Positions 8,363 through 17,511 of a stretch of 64,000 bases of DNA are shown in pieces. Numbering within the stretch: position 1 is the stretch's first letter; the number at the start of each line of letters is the position of its first letter. The stretch covers positions 62,001 to 126,000 of the forward strand of contig NZ_LAQU01000014.1 in the NCBI RefSeq assembly GCF_000970345.1. The letters run 5' to 3'. A model generated the notes under the pieces. It made no database searches. It was given only the letters and a program-made list of their open reading frames with translations, and was not told the DNA's origin. The DNA is from Robbsia andropogonis (lineage in GTDB: Bacteria > Pseudomonadota > Gammaproteobacteria > Burkholderiales > Burkholderiaceae). Made by a program: the position numbers and the translations under genes.

Positions 8363-8841
8363 GCGAGGGTGTCTTTCAAGGGGCGCTGCGGTTAAGCCTG
8401 CGGCGGAAAGTCTAAATCAGGATGACCACTTGCGTCCGCGCGGACATCTTAAAACCCTCCTGCGTTGCGGGATCGCCTGGCGTGCGTGCAAGACGCCGAA
8501 AAGCGATTTTTTCACGCAATCCCTGTAGCGCGAAGGCTTCCGGTAGCCAGCAACGAGAAGATACGGTCGCTGACCAGGTGCCTCACAGGCAGCGGCCGAT
8601 TATTTCGCCAAATGCAAAAATTGCTCCTATATCAGGGTTTTTACCCATTCCTTATCCAGCGTCGCTTACAATTCGCCTTCCAGATCCTCCGGCGGGAACC
8701 TTGGATTTCGAACAAAAAATTGCAAAAGCAATGATGTTCGCCCCACAGAACCGTCGCCGTTGATCCCACTTTAAACGTGCGGGTGCCTGATTTGTCCGGG
8801 ACCGCAACGTAATAAGAAATTATTGAAGGTAATTGATTTTC
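8363..8841. other. Intergenic region upstream of mqo
   Basis: About 480 bases without a convincing gene on either strand. It must hold the promoter of the malate:quinone oxidoreductase gene. GAAGGT at 8825-8830 is the probable ribosome binding site for the ATG at 8842. No clear inverted repeat or riboswitch was found. Confidence 0.5.
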
Positions 8842-10557
8842 ATGGCTAAAACGGAAAACGCGACGCCGCCTGAGGGTGGCCGCACGCAATTCTCCAGACG
8901 TAAATTCATCGCTGCCGCCGTTGGGTCAGCGGCCGTATTGGGCGGATATTCCTACTTTTTCGGCAGCCAATATCGCGCCGCGAAGGCGGATCGCAAAGTA
9001 GATGTGCTTCTCATCGGTGGCGGCATCATGAGCGCAACGCTGGGCGTCTATCTTTCCGAATTAGAGCCGAATTGGACATATGAGGTTTTTGAGCGCTTGG
9101 ACAAAGTCGCGGAAGAGAGCTCGAACGGCTGGAACAATGCCGGTACCGGGCACTCGGCACTTTGTGAGCTGAATTACACGCCGATGGATGATAAGGGCAC
9201 GGTCCATATCAACCAGGCCATCAACATCAACGAAAATTTTCAAATCTCCAGGCAATTCTGGGCCCATCAGGTGCGAAGAGGCGTTCTGGGCAACCCGCGC
9301 GAGTTCATCAATTCGACACCGCACATGAACCTTGTCTTCGGACAGGAAAATCGGGATTTCATCCGCAAGCGTGTCGAGGCGTTGAAGGCATCACCGCTAT
9401 TCGCCGGGATGGATATGACGACGGACCCGTCGAAGATTGCCGAGTGGATTCCCATCATGATGGAAGGCCGTAAGCCGGAGGAGGTCGTCACCGCGACGCG
9501 CTCGCCGCTTGGTACGGACGTGAATCTGGGCGAAATCACGCGGCAGTTCTACAAGCATCTGACGGACAAATCGGGTGTCAAGGTCTCGACCGGGTATGAG
9601 GTTCGTTCGATTACGCGAAACGAAGACGGCACCTGGCGCGTATCCGCGTTCGACTTGAACGATCCTTCAAAAGTCCAGACGGTGGATGCGCGCAATGTGT
9701 TTATTGGCGCGGGTGGCGCTGCATTGCCGCTGCTTCAACTGTCGGGCATTCCTGAGGCGAAGCAATACGGTGGTTTCCCAGTGGGGGGCGAGTTCCTCGT
9801 CACGGACAAGCTTGAGATTACCTCGCGCCATTTGGCGAAGGTCTATGGCCTTGCGGATACCGGATCGCCTCCCATGTCCGTTCCTCACCTCGACACTCGC
9901 GTACTCGATGGAAAGAAGGTGCTCCTGTTTGGACCGTTTGCCACGTGGTCCAGCAAGTTTCTCAAGAACGGCTCGTATTTCGATCTTGCCAAAGCGTCGA
10001 CACCGTCCAACATCATTCCGCAGTTGCAAGTAGGCATGCACGAATTTGCGCTCGTGAAATATCTTGCGCAGCAATTGGCACTGTCTCGTGAGGAAAAGAT
10101 GGCGGCATTGCGTCGCTACATGCCCGAAGCCAAGGATGAGGACTGGCGTTTGTGGGAGGCTGGGCAGCGGGTACAGATCATCAAGAACGACCCGGAAAAG
10201 GGGGGGGTACTAAAGTTGGGTACCGAAGTCGTGGTTTCCGGCGACCGATCGGTGTCTGCGCTGTTAGGGGCCTCCCCGGGCGGCTCGACGTCGCCGGCTA
10301 TCATGCTTTCGTTGCTGGAGCGCGTTTTCCCGGATCAAATGAAAACGCCGGCCTGGCAGCAGAAAATCCGTGAAATGGTGCCCAGTTACGGTACGAAGCT
10401 CAACGATAATCCGAAGCTCCTGGCAACGGAATGGGCAACCACGGCTGATACGCTGCAACTGGCCATTGCCTCGCCCAGCCTGGAGGGGTTCGTTCCCGCC
10501 ACAGCCCCGACGGCGAACCCGGGCGCGGTGAAGCCGGTGCATGACATGGCATTGTAG
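8842..10557 (+). CDS. mqo: Malate:quinone oxidoreductase with twin-arginine-like leader
   Basis: 571 residues. Oxidises L-malate to oxaloacetate and passes electrons to membrane quinones, a bypass of NAD-dependent malate dehydrogenase. After a polar leader the protein carries SRRKFIAAAVGSAAVLGG (Arg19-Arg20 followed by a hydrophobic stretch), then the FAD-binding start VDVLLIGGGIMSATLGVYL and the Mqo signature SSNGWNNAGTGHSALCELNY. The C-terminus has GASPGGSTSPAIMLSLLE. The leader resembles a Tat signal or signal anchor; related Burkholderia proteins have an N-terminal membrane helix, but the twin Arg is notable. The ATG at 8842 fits the ribosome site better than the in-frame TTG at 8833. It is a single gene, converging with the carboxylase operon. 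Confidence 0.92.
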   Translation: MAKTENATPPEGGRTQFSRRKFIAAAVGSAAVLGGYSYFFGSQYRAAKADRKVDVLLIGGGIMSATLGVYLSELEPNWTYEVFERLDKVAEESSNGWNNAGTGHSALCELNYTPMDDKGTVHINQAININENFQISRQFWAHQVRRGVLGNPREFINSTPHMNLVFGQENRDFIRKRVEALKASPLFAGMDMTTDPSKIAEWIPIMMEGRKPEEVVTATRSPLGTDVNLGEITRQFYKHLTDKSGVKVSTGYEVRSITRNEDGTWRVSAFDLNDPSKVQTVDARNVFIGAGGAALPLLQLSGIPEAKQYGGFPVGGEFLVTDKLEITSRHLAKVYGLADTGSPPMSVPHLDTRVLDGKKVLLFGPFATWSSKFLKNGSYFDLAKASTPSNIIPQLQVGMHEFALVKYLAQQLALSREEKMAALRRYMPEAKDEDWRLWEAGQRVQIIKNDPEKGGVLKLGTEVVVSGDRSVSALLGASPGGSTSPAIMLSLLERVFPDQMKTPAWQQKIREMVPSYGTKLNDNPKLLATEWATTADTLQLAIASPSLEGFVPATAPTANPGAVKPVHDMAL

Positions 10558-10626
10558 GGACGACGTGACGTGACGTGCCGTGACGTGCCGGCCTGGCCTT
10601 CAGTGCGTCACGAACAACATCCGTTA

Positions 10627-10658
10627 TGAATGGATGCGGATGCGGCCGCATCCATTCA
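10627..10658. terminator. Hairpin between convergent genes
   Basis: A perfect inverted repeat of 12 bases, GAATGGATGCGG (10628-10639) and CCGCATCCATTC (10646-10657), extended by one T/A pair, around a loop of 6. It lies between the ends of mqo and the convergent carboxylase gene. There is no U-tract on either side, so it could end transcription from both sides with Rho or just protect 3' ends. A short tandem GTGACGTGCC lies just upstream at about 10566-10590. Confidence 0.5.
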
Positions 10659-10722
10659 ATGACGACGTCGCGGAATAAAAACCTGAGCGGATGTCCGGCG
10701 TCAGGTGATCACGACGATTTTT

Positions 10723-13700
10723 CTAGATGCCGGTAATGACGGCAAGTCGTTGTCCTGCTCGTACCGATGAGCCCGGCACAACGTGCACTTCACGGACTGT
10801 CCCTGGGCAAGGCGCGCAAACCGGTATTTCCATCTTCATCGATTCGATGATCATGAGCACATCACCTTCCGCTACTTTATCGCCCGTCACCATTTTGACT
10901 TGCCACACATTGCCAGCGATTTCGCTTTCCACGCCGATTTCTCCGTCGGCCAGTAAAACCTCCTCGACTGCTTCAGGCATGGTCGATTCGATCCGCTCCT
11001 CGGCCGTACCTGAAACGCGCCAACGTTCACGTTCCGCTTCAAAGGCCGTCTGTTGACGCGCGCGGAATGCGTCAATGCCGGAACTCTCGCGTGACAGGAA
11101 ATCTTGGTAATCCGCCAGGGACAGCTCGGTTTCTTCAATTTTAAGGGGATAGCGACCAAGAGGAAAATCGGCTCGAATCCTCGGCAATGCGTTCGCGTCC
11201 ACTTCGTAAAAGCGGATCTGATCGAAGAAACGCAGCAAATAGGGCCGGTCCGCAAATTCAGCGGTTTTCCGATAGCGATTCCACATCTGCAAGGTGCGGC
11301 CAACGAATTGGTAGCCCCCTGGCCCTTCCATCCCATACACACATAGATAAGCACCGCCTATACCGACTGAATTCTCTGCTGTCCAAGTACGGGCGGGGTT
11401 GTATTTTGTAGTGACAAGGCGATGGCGGGGATCCAGTGGCGTCGCGACGGGGGCGCCCAGGTAGACGTCACCCAGCCCCATCACCAGATAGCTCGCGTCG
11501 AACACGATCTGTTTGACGGCATCGATCGACTCCAGGCCGTTGATACGGCGAATGAATTCGAGATTGCTCGGACACCAGGGTGCATCGGGGCGAACAGTCG
11601 TCATGTATTTGTCGATCGCAAGCTGGCAGGCGGGATCATCCCACGACAACGGTAAATGGACTACCCGCGACGGCACACGAAGGTCTTTCTGCATGAGCAC
11701 CTGCTGCCAGGTACGTTCGATAATGGCGAGCAAGCTCGCCAATGCCAGTCGCCGCGGCTGATAATGTACCTGTAACGATCGTATCCCAGGGGTCAGATCA
11801 ATCACGCCAGGAATGGCTAATGCCTCCAGAGACTGCATCAGTGCGTGCCCCCGGAATCGCAAGACAAGATCCAGCTCGGCCGCACCGATCTCCAGCAACA
11901 AATGTGTATCGCCGGACAACCTGGCCACTAATCTTTCCTGGGCCTCACCCAAGGTAAGAACGATGGGCGTGGCTAGCGGCGAAAAGGTTGTCTTTAACCC
12001 GCTCGGTCGGCTTACCGAAGGTTGGGGGGTAAGCGTTTCTATCTCCCGCTCGCGTTGGGCCTGCGCCTCACGCGCCTCGTCAATGCTGACAGGCTTGAAC
12101 GTGACCTTGTCGCCAGCCTTCAACTGTCCAATGTGCCACAAATCAGCTTCGATAATCGTGACCGGGCAAACGAAGCCGCCGAGACTGGGTCCATCAGGAC
12201 CTAGGATCACCGGCATGTCACCCGTAAAGTCGACTGCGCCCACGGCATAGGGATTATCGTGGATATTTGAAGGGTGAAGACCGGCTTCGCCGCCATCTTC
12301 GCGAGCCCATTCAGGATGCGGGCCGATCAGACGGACGCCGGTTCGACTCGAATTGAAGTGGATTTCCCATTCGGTCGCGAAGAATTGCTGGATATAGTCT
12401 TCGCTGAAATATTCTGGAGCGCCATGCGGCCCGTAAATAACACGCAAGGTCCGCACCGTGTCCAGCGTCGGCACAACACCAAGCGTCATGCCGGCGCTTA
12501 CGTCAACCAACGGCTGGATGTGCAGCACATCTCCGGCTCGCAAGGCGCGGCCGCCGTGGCCACCGAACTGACCCAGGGTAAAGGTGCTCCTGCTGCCGAG
12601 ATACACTGCTACATCAAAACCGCCGCGCAGGCATAGATACGCACGCGCTCCTGCTCCTCTTATCGCGCCTAGCGATAGAACGGCACCCGCCTTCACCATC
12701 AGAGCGGTATTCATCGGCTGGTCAATGCCGTCAATGGAAACAGGCAGGATAGCTCCTGTCACGGTGATGACCGCGTCGGCATTGAAGCGCAACGTCGGCC
12801 CACTCATCGTGATTTCAAGCGCTGCCGCGTTCGCGGGATTGCCTAGCAACCGGTTTCCGAGTCGCAGTGCGCGGTCGTCCATCGGACCTGATGGCGGAAT
12901 GCCGACGGCCCAATAGCCAAGTCGACCAGGGTGGTCTTGCACCGTCGTCTGCGTGCCGCCGCTCAAGATCTCTACCGTGTTGGCCCGATAGTGCAGACCC
13001 TCCAGGCACCGCGTCCACGGCTCGCCTGACGCAAACGGCGCATCAACGATGATCTGGTGCAGGTAATCACGATTTGTTTCGACACCGTAAAGGCGTATCT
13101 CTTTCAATGCGGCGGCGAGCGATTCGCGTGCCTGGTCCCGCGTAGGCGACCAGGCAATCACTTTGGCAAGCATGGGATCGAAGTAGGGCGGCACTTCGCA
13201 CCCCGCTTCAATCCACGTGTCGATTCGAAGACGATGGCCATCTGCATGAGGGAAGGTGACCTCGGTAATCAGCCCTGGACTAGGTTTGAAGTCGCGGCCA
13301 GGATCTTCGGCGTATAAACGTGCTTGAATGGCGTGGCCACGCGGCGCCAACTGAGCCGCAAGCTGATCGAGTGGGGCCAGGTTTCCCGCCGCAAGCTCGA
13401 TCATCCAGCGCACGAGATCTACACCCCAGACTTGCTCGGTAACCCCATGCTCGACCTGAAGGCGGGTGTTTACTTCAAGAAAATAAAATTGCCGTGCAGC
13501 GCTGTCGAAAACAAATTCCACGGTGCCAGCGGAACGGTAGTTAACGGCTTTTGCGAGCTTGATCGCTGCTTGGCATAATGCGGTCGATGTGCCTTCCGGT
13601 AAACAGGGCGCGGGAGTTTCTTCCAAAACTTTTTGATTACGTCGCTGCACGGAACAGTCACGCACCCCCAATGCGATCACCGCACCGTTGCCGTCCCCAA

Positions 13701-14337
13701 ATATCTGCACCTCCAAGTGACGCGCACGCTCGATATACTTTTCAAGGAAGACGCCGGCATCGCTGAAGTTATTCTGACCAAGGCGTTTGACTGCATCAAA
13801 ATGGGTACGTAGTTCATCGGTGTTCCAACACACGCGCATGCCGATTCCGCCGCCCCCGGCGGTACTCTTCAGCATGACGGGATAGCCAATGCGTCCGGCG
13901 GATTCCAAAGCGACGCTTACGCTCTCCAGCAGGCCCGTGCCCTCGAGCATTGGTACGCCTTGCTCTGCCGCGATCGCGCGGGCAGTGTGCTTGAGTCCGA
14001 AGGCTCTCAATTGCGCAGGGGTCGGGCCAATGAACGCAATACCCGCCGCTTCGCAAGCTTCGCCGAACGCGGCATTTTCCGACAGGAATCCATAGCCGGG
14101 ATGGATCGCACGTACGCCGGCGCTTTTTGCAATCGCAAGGATTTTTGCAACATCGAGATAGGTTGTTGCGGCGGAGCCATCGCCCAAACAGTGCGCAACA
14201 CTCGCTTCACTGACATGACGGCTTGCGCGATCGGCTTCCGCGAAAACGGCCACGCCTTCGACGCCTATTTCGTGCAAGGTGCGAAGGATGCGGCATGCAA
14301 TCGCACCGCGATTTGCAATCAGAACTTTTTCAAACAT
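10723..14337 (-). CDS. uca: Biotin-dependent guanidine (urea-type) carboxylase
   Basis: 1204 residues, the usual size of bacterial urea carboxylase. Domains in order: biotin carboxylase (about 1-450, starting FEKVLIANRGAIACRILR, with the ATP loop KSTAGGGGIGM and EVNTRLQVEH), a KipA-type carboxyltransferase half (about 480-770), a KipI-type half (about 800-1010), and a biotinyl domain with ESMKMEI, where Lys1168 should carry biotin. The cytoplasmic enzyme carboxylates its substrate with bicarbonate and ATP. In operons controlled by the guanidine-I riboswitch, as here, the family is known to prefer guanidine, giving carboxyguanidine. The start MFEKVLIANRG at 14337 is chosen over an upstream in-frame codon because it matches the family. 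It is the last gene of the operon. Confidence 0.88.
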   Translation of the reverse strand: MFEKVLIANRGAIACRILRTLHEIGVEGVAVFAEADRASRHVSEASVAHCLGDGSAATTYLDVAKILAIAKSAGVRAIHPGYGFLSENAAFGEACEAAGIAFIGPTPAQLRAFGLKHTARAIAAEQGVPMLEGTGLLESVSVALESAGRIGYPVMLKSTAGGGGIGMRVCWNTDELRTHFDAVKRLGQNNFSDAGVFLEKYIERARHLEVQIFGDGNGAVIALGVRDCSVQRRNQKVLEETPAPCLPEGTSTALCQAAIKLAKAVNYRSAGTVEFVFDSAARQFYFLEVNTRLQVEHGVTEQVWGVDLVRWMIELAAGNLAPLDQLAAQLAPRGHAIQARLYAEDPGRDFKPSPGLITEVTFPHADGHRLRIDTWIEAGCEVPPYFDPMLAKVIAWSPTRDQARESLAAALKEIRLYGVETNRDYLHQIIVDAPFASGEPWTRCLEGLHYRANTVEILSGGTQTTVQDHPGRLGYWAVGIPPSGPMDDRALRLGNRLLGNPANAAALEITMSGPTLRFNADAVITVTGAILPVSIDGIDQPMNTALMVKAGAVLSLGAIRGAGARAYLCLRGGFDVAVYLGSRSTFTLGQFGGHGGRALRAGDVLHIQPLVDVSAGMTLGVVPTLDTVRTLRVIYGPHGAPEYFSEDYIQQFFATEWEIHFNSSRTGVRLIGPHPEWAREDGGEAGLHPSNIHDNPYAVGAVDFTGDMPVILGPDGPSLGGFVCPVTIIEADLWHIGQLKAGDKVTFKPVSIDEAREAQAQREREIETLTPQPSVSRPSGLKTTFSPLATPIVLTLGEAQERLVARLSGDTHLLLEIGAAELDLVLRFRGHALMQSLEALAIPGVIDLTPGIRSLQVHYQPRRLALASLLAIIERTWQQVLMQKDLRVPSRVVHLPLSWDDPACQLAIDKYMTTVRPDAPWCPSNLEFIRRINGLESIDAVKQIVFDASYLVMGLGDVYLGAPVATPLDPRHRLVTTKYNPARTWTAENSVGIGGAYLCVYGMEGPGGYQFVGRTLQMWNRYRKTAEFADRPYLLRFFDQIRFYEVDANALPRIRADFPLGRYPLKIEETELSLADYQDFLSRESSGIDAFRARQQTAFEAERERWRVSGTAEERIESTMPEAVEEVLLADGEIGVESEIAGNVWQVKMVTGDKVAEGDVLMIIESMKMEIPVCAPCPGTVREVHVVPGSSVRAGQRLAVITGI

Positions 14338-14511
14338 GGGATGCTCTACAAGCGTGGATGGGTCGTCCCGTCCCGTGGAAATCCGCATACCGAGGTCGTC
14401 CTCGGCTGAAACGGTGGCTTCAGTTTCTTGAAGCCGACGCTTTGCTTCTCAATTCGTGGGCACGCCCTGCGCGGACAAGGAGTATCGAATAGATCCAGCG
14501 TCGGAGGCCGG

Positions 14512-15171
14512 TCAGTCCCATACAAGTACCTCCGCCGGGGTCGGGTTATACGCATTGCACGGGTTATTGAGCTGGGGGCAGTTGGAGATCAGCACGATCA
14601 CATCCATCTCAGCACGTAGTTCCACATACTTCCCCGGTGCCGAAATACCGTCTTCGAAGGTCAATCCACCATCCGGGGTCACTGGCACATTCATGAAGAA
14701 GTTTACATTTGCGCCGATGTCTTTCTTGGTCAGACGTGTGTCATGCGCACATGCTCGAAGATAATTATCGCGACAGCTATGCATATAACGCTTATCCAAA
14801 GCATAGCGCACCGTGTTACTTTCCTGAGCGCACGCGCCCCCGAGCGTATCGTGTCGTCCGCAGGTATCCGCCACGATGGTGAGCAACGGATTGCCCAGGT
14901 TCGAATAAAGTACCGTGCCGGTAGTAAGGTACAAGTTATTCTGGCGCCGAAGGGTACGTTGCGGGTCGAAACGTTCGCGAGGATCGGCCAGATTGTAAAA
15001 CAGCGTATCGATGGCTTGATTGCCTTCGAGATCCAGGATGCGCAGCGTCTGCCCGGACTTCACCTCGCCTAACCAAGGTTCGCCCGCGAAAATTGTTTCG
15101 CGTAGGACGGCATCACTCACCCTTTTATTGCTTTCGATCAGCGTAGCGCTTAAGGTCATGTCGATGCTCAC
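14512..15171 (-). CDS. Carboxyguanidine deiminase subunit (DUF1989, urea-carboxylase-associated)
   Basis: 219 residues of the DUF1989 family, formerly called urea carboxylase-associated protein. Conserved features seen: [16 protein letters not shown], the Cys/His motif [24 protein letters not shown], and [16 protein letters not shown] near the end. In guanidine operons the two DUF1989 proteins form a heteromeric enzyme (CgdA and CgdB) that removes ammonia from carboxyguanidine to give allophanate. Its ATG overlaps the stop of the first DUF1989 gene by four bases, so both are made together. By motif it resembles the UAAP1 subgroup, but I cannot assign A or B with certainty. A gap of 174 bases separates it from the carboxylase start. 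Confidence 0.85.
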   Translation of the reverse strand: MSIDMTLSATLIESNKRVSDAVLRETIFAGEPWLGEVKSGQTLRILDLEGNQAIDTLFYNLADPRERFDPQRTLRRQNNLYLTTGTVLYSNLGNPLLTIVADTCGRHDTLGGACAQESNTVRYALDKRYMHSCRDNYLRACAHDTRLTKKDIGANVNFFMNVPVTPDGGLTFEDGISAPGKYVELRAEMDVIVLISNCPQLNNPCNAYNPTPAEVLVWD

Positions 15172-15872
15172 AAAAAGAAACGATCTGTGTTAATGAAGCC
15201 GCGCACATTTTCATCGCAAGACGTGCGGCACAAATCGGCAACGTCAGGTTCGGCATTGCGCAACGTCAACTGAGCGGGTCGCGGCGCGTACTTCGTATCC
15301 GGATCTAGCGGATGTTGGATCGCCGTGAGCACAACCAACGTGTTCATCGGTGCATACAATTCCACGTATTGACCGGCTGTTCCGTTTCCCGGTATGAAAT
15401 GCAGCCTTCCCTCGCGGCTTACTTCTACACGACTGAACAGATTGAGCGTCATTAACAGATCCGATATGCCGAGCCCCCACTTTCCCAATTCGACAAGCAG
15501 ATTGTCCGTACCATTTCGGTAAAAGGCATTTCGCAAGTCCTGATAGCGCCCTACGCCATATTTTTCTTGCGCTTCCTCCGCATTTGACACTCCGCCAATC
15601 GCGTCGTGCCACCCACATGTGTCGGCGACTATGGCTGCCAAAACCCGTCCCATATCAGAATAAAGGCAATGCCCTGCGGTGAATTTTGCAGTGTGCTGAC
15701 ATTTCAAGGAGTCGGGCAGATTCAGGCGTTCGCTTTTCTCGTCTGCGTTAAACATCAACAGGCTTACGTTGGCATTGCCAAGCAGGTCCGTGATCCGTAA
15801 CAATTTGCCGCGCTTCACGACTAACGATGTATGACCGCCGCCGGGGACGGTTTCATTTAGCAGGAATGCCAT
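15168..15872 (-). CDS. Carboxyguanidine deiminase subunit (DUF1989), second partner
   Basis: 234 residues, paralogous to the following gene: [19 protein letters not shown], the motif [16 protein letters not shown], and [12 protein letters not shown]. It resembles the UAAP2 subgroup of urea-carboxylase-associated proteins. Its role is the second subunit of the deiminase converting carboxyguanidine to allophanate plus ammonia, as known for these pairs in guanidine operons. AAGGAACGGAG stands directly before the ATG, a strong ribosome site. The gene starts 9 bases after the ABC ATPase stop and overlaps the next gene by ATGA. The aspect that only one subunit may be catalytic is not resolved here. 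Confidence 0.85.
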   Translation of the reverse strand: MAFLLNETVPGGGHTSLVVKRGKLLRITDLLGNANVSLLMFNADEKSERLNLPDSLKCQHTAKFTAGHCLYSDMGRVLAAIVADTCGWHDAIGGVSNAEEAQEKYGVGRYQDLRNAFYRNGTDNLLVELGKWGLGISDLLMTLNLFSRVEVSREGRLHFIPGNGTAGQYVELYAPMNTLVVLTAIQHPLDPDTKYAPRPAQLTLRNAEPDVADLCRTSCDENVRGFINTDRFFL

Positions 15873-15881
15873 CTCCGTTCC

Positions 15882-16673
15882 TTAATTCAGTGTTGTTTCG
15901 ACGCGTGAGGCACGGTCCGCCATGGCGCGTGCCGCATGAAGAGAGGGCGCGATATCGCGGCTATGATCAAGCGGGATGTTGTAGGTAATGCGGGCGCCAT
16001 AGGCGCCAGGCGCATGGGGATCAACCCGGACCTTGTCAAAGACAAGCACACGATTTCCGAGGGTGAAACCTTCTTTTAAATCATGTGTGACCATGAATAT
16101 GGTCAACCCGCTTTCACGCCACAGTGTTAAAAGCAAGGCGTGCATATCACTTCGAATGCCCGGATCAAGCGCGCCGAATGGTTCATCTAGAAGCAAGATT
16201 CGCGGCTTCATCACAAGTGCCTGGGCAATTGCCAATCGTTGCTGCATGCCCCCTGACAGTTGATGGGGAAATTTGTCGAGCGACGGACCAAGCCCCACGC
16301 GCTCCAGCATGGACACCGCCTCGGCAATCGCTTCCTTGCGTTTTTTGCCGAAAAGACGACCGGTAAGTCGTGCATGTGTCAATTCAAGACCGATCAGCAC
16401 GTTGCGCATGACACTGAGATGCTCGAATACCGAATAACGCTGGAATACGACGCCACGGCGTGCATCGGGCTCACCAGGAAGCGGTATGCCATCGAGCAGG
16501 ATCTGTCCGCGTGTCGTCTGCTCCTGTCCAAGCAGCAAACGCAGGAAGGTCGACTTGCCGCAACCCGAGGCGCCAACCATCGAACAGAACTCACCCTCTT
16601 GGATAAAGAGATTGAGATTTTCAAGTACGACTTGACTACCGTAAGATTTCCATAGGTTCCTGATCTCGATCAT
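15882..16673 (-). CDS. ABC transporter ATP-binding protein (nitrate/taurine type)
   Basis: 263 residues from the ATG at 16673, which overlaps the permease stop as ATGA. Walker A is GASGCGKST, the signature is LSGGMQQRLAIAQAL, and Walker B runs RILLLDEPFGALD, followed by the H-loop VTHDLKEG. It energises uptake by the permease and binding protein encoded just upstream in the same operon. The subfamily is the NitT/TauT/SsuB group. Linked to the guanidine riboswitch, the likely cargo is guanidine or a guanidino compound; earlier annotations of such clusters say urea. The open frame continues 11 codons upstream, but MIEIRNLWKSYG is the family start. Confidence 0.9.
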   Translation of the reverse strand: MIEIRNLWKSYGSQVVLENLNLFIQEGEFCSMVGASGCGKSTFLRLLLGQEQTTRGQILLDGIPLPGEPDARRGVVFQRYSVFEHLSVMRNVLIGLELTHARLTGRLFGKKRKEAIAEAVSMLERVGLGPSLDKFPHQLSGGMQQRLAIAQALVMKPRILLLDEPFGALDPGIRSDMHALLLTLWRESGLTIFMVTHDLKEGFTLGNRVLVFDKVRVDPHAPGAYGARITYNIPLDHSRDIAPSLHAARAMADRASRVETTLN

Positions 16674-17485
16674 TGCGCACCTCGGCCATGCCAGGGAAAC
16701 GCCCATGTGGTCAGACGGCGCAGCCCTTCATCCATCAACCAGGCAAGCAGGGTGATCCACATTACGTAAGGCAGGATGACATCCATCGCCAAATATCGGC
16801 GCACAAGAAAGATGCGATATCCAAGACCGTCGGTGGCGGCAATCGCTTCCGCCGCAATCAGGAAAAGCCAGGCGGATCCTAAAGAGAGGCGTAATGCGAC
16901 AAGTAACCTTGGTACGAGTTGGGGAACGACCAGGCGTAAAATAAGCGTCCAGCTTGTCGCTCCCAAGGTCTGTGCCTTCACCCATAGCTCATTTGGAATT
17001 TCACGGGTACGCTGGTGCAGATCCCGAATCATCATTGGCGTAATGCCGATCACGATCAGTACGACCTTGGAAAGTTCGTCGAGCCCAAATACGATGAATA
17101 GTATTGGTAGTACCGCGAGTGGCGGAATCATCGACAACACTTTGATAAAAGGTGATAACGTCGCCGTTACCAGTGGGATGCTGCCCGTGATGATGCCTGC
17201 CGTCAGTGCAATCACGGCACTTATCGCCAGTCCTGTCGCGAGTCGCCGCAGGCTTGATGCGGTATCCTCCCAAAGCAGATATTCACCGGTACGCTTGTCC
17301 TGCGTGAAGGCGAACTCCTTTACGGCATCACGCATTTGGGTTGCGCTTGGAAGCAGCTTGTCGTCGGGGTTGGCTGCAAGACGTACTGACGAACTTGTGA
17401 AATATACCGCGATGAGAACGATGAAAGGCATCAAGAGCAGCATGAGCGCGCCGCTCCGGCTTGGATATCGATTTATGAGTCGCAT
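16670..17485 (-). CDS. ABC transporter permease (nitrate/taurine type)
   Basis: 271 residues with about six hydrophobic segments. The cytoplasmic EAA loop that docks to the ATPase is LGATSWTLILRLVVPQLVP (residues about 172-190). It belongs to the BPD_transp_1 family used by nitrate, taurine and cyanate importers. Twenty-six bases separate it from the binding-protein gene, and its stop overlaps the ATPase start, so the three transport genes are co-translated. The extra periplasmic loop after the first segment (about residues 30-75) is typical of the urea-carboxylase-linked transporters. Cargo inferred from the riboswitch is guanidine. Confidence 0.9.
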   Translation of the reverse strand: MRLINRYPSRSGALMLLLMPFIVLIAVYFTSSSVRLAANPDDKLLPSATQMRDAVKEFAFTQDKRTGEYLLWEDTASSLRRLATGLAISAVIALTAGIITGSIPLVTATLSPFIKVLSMIPPLAVLPILFIVFGLDELSKVVLIVIGITPMMIRDLHQRTREIPNELWVKAQTLGATSWTLILRLVVPQLVPRLLVALRLSLGSAWLFLIAAEAIAATDGLGYRIFLVRRYLAMDVILPYVMWITLLAWLMDEGLRRLTTWAFPWHGRGAQ

Positions 17486-17511
17486 GAAGCGGCTTCCTAA
17501 AAGTAAGCGCT

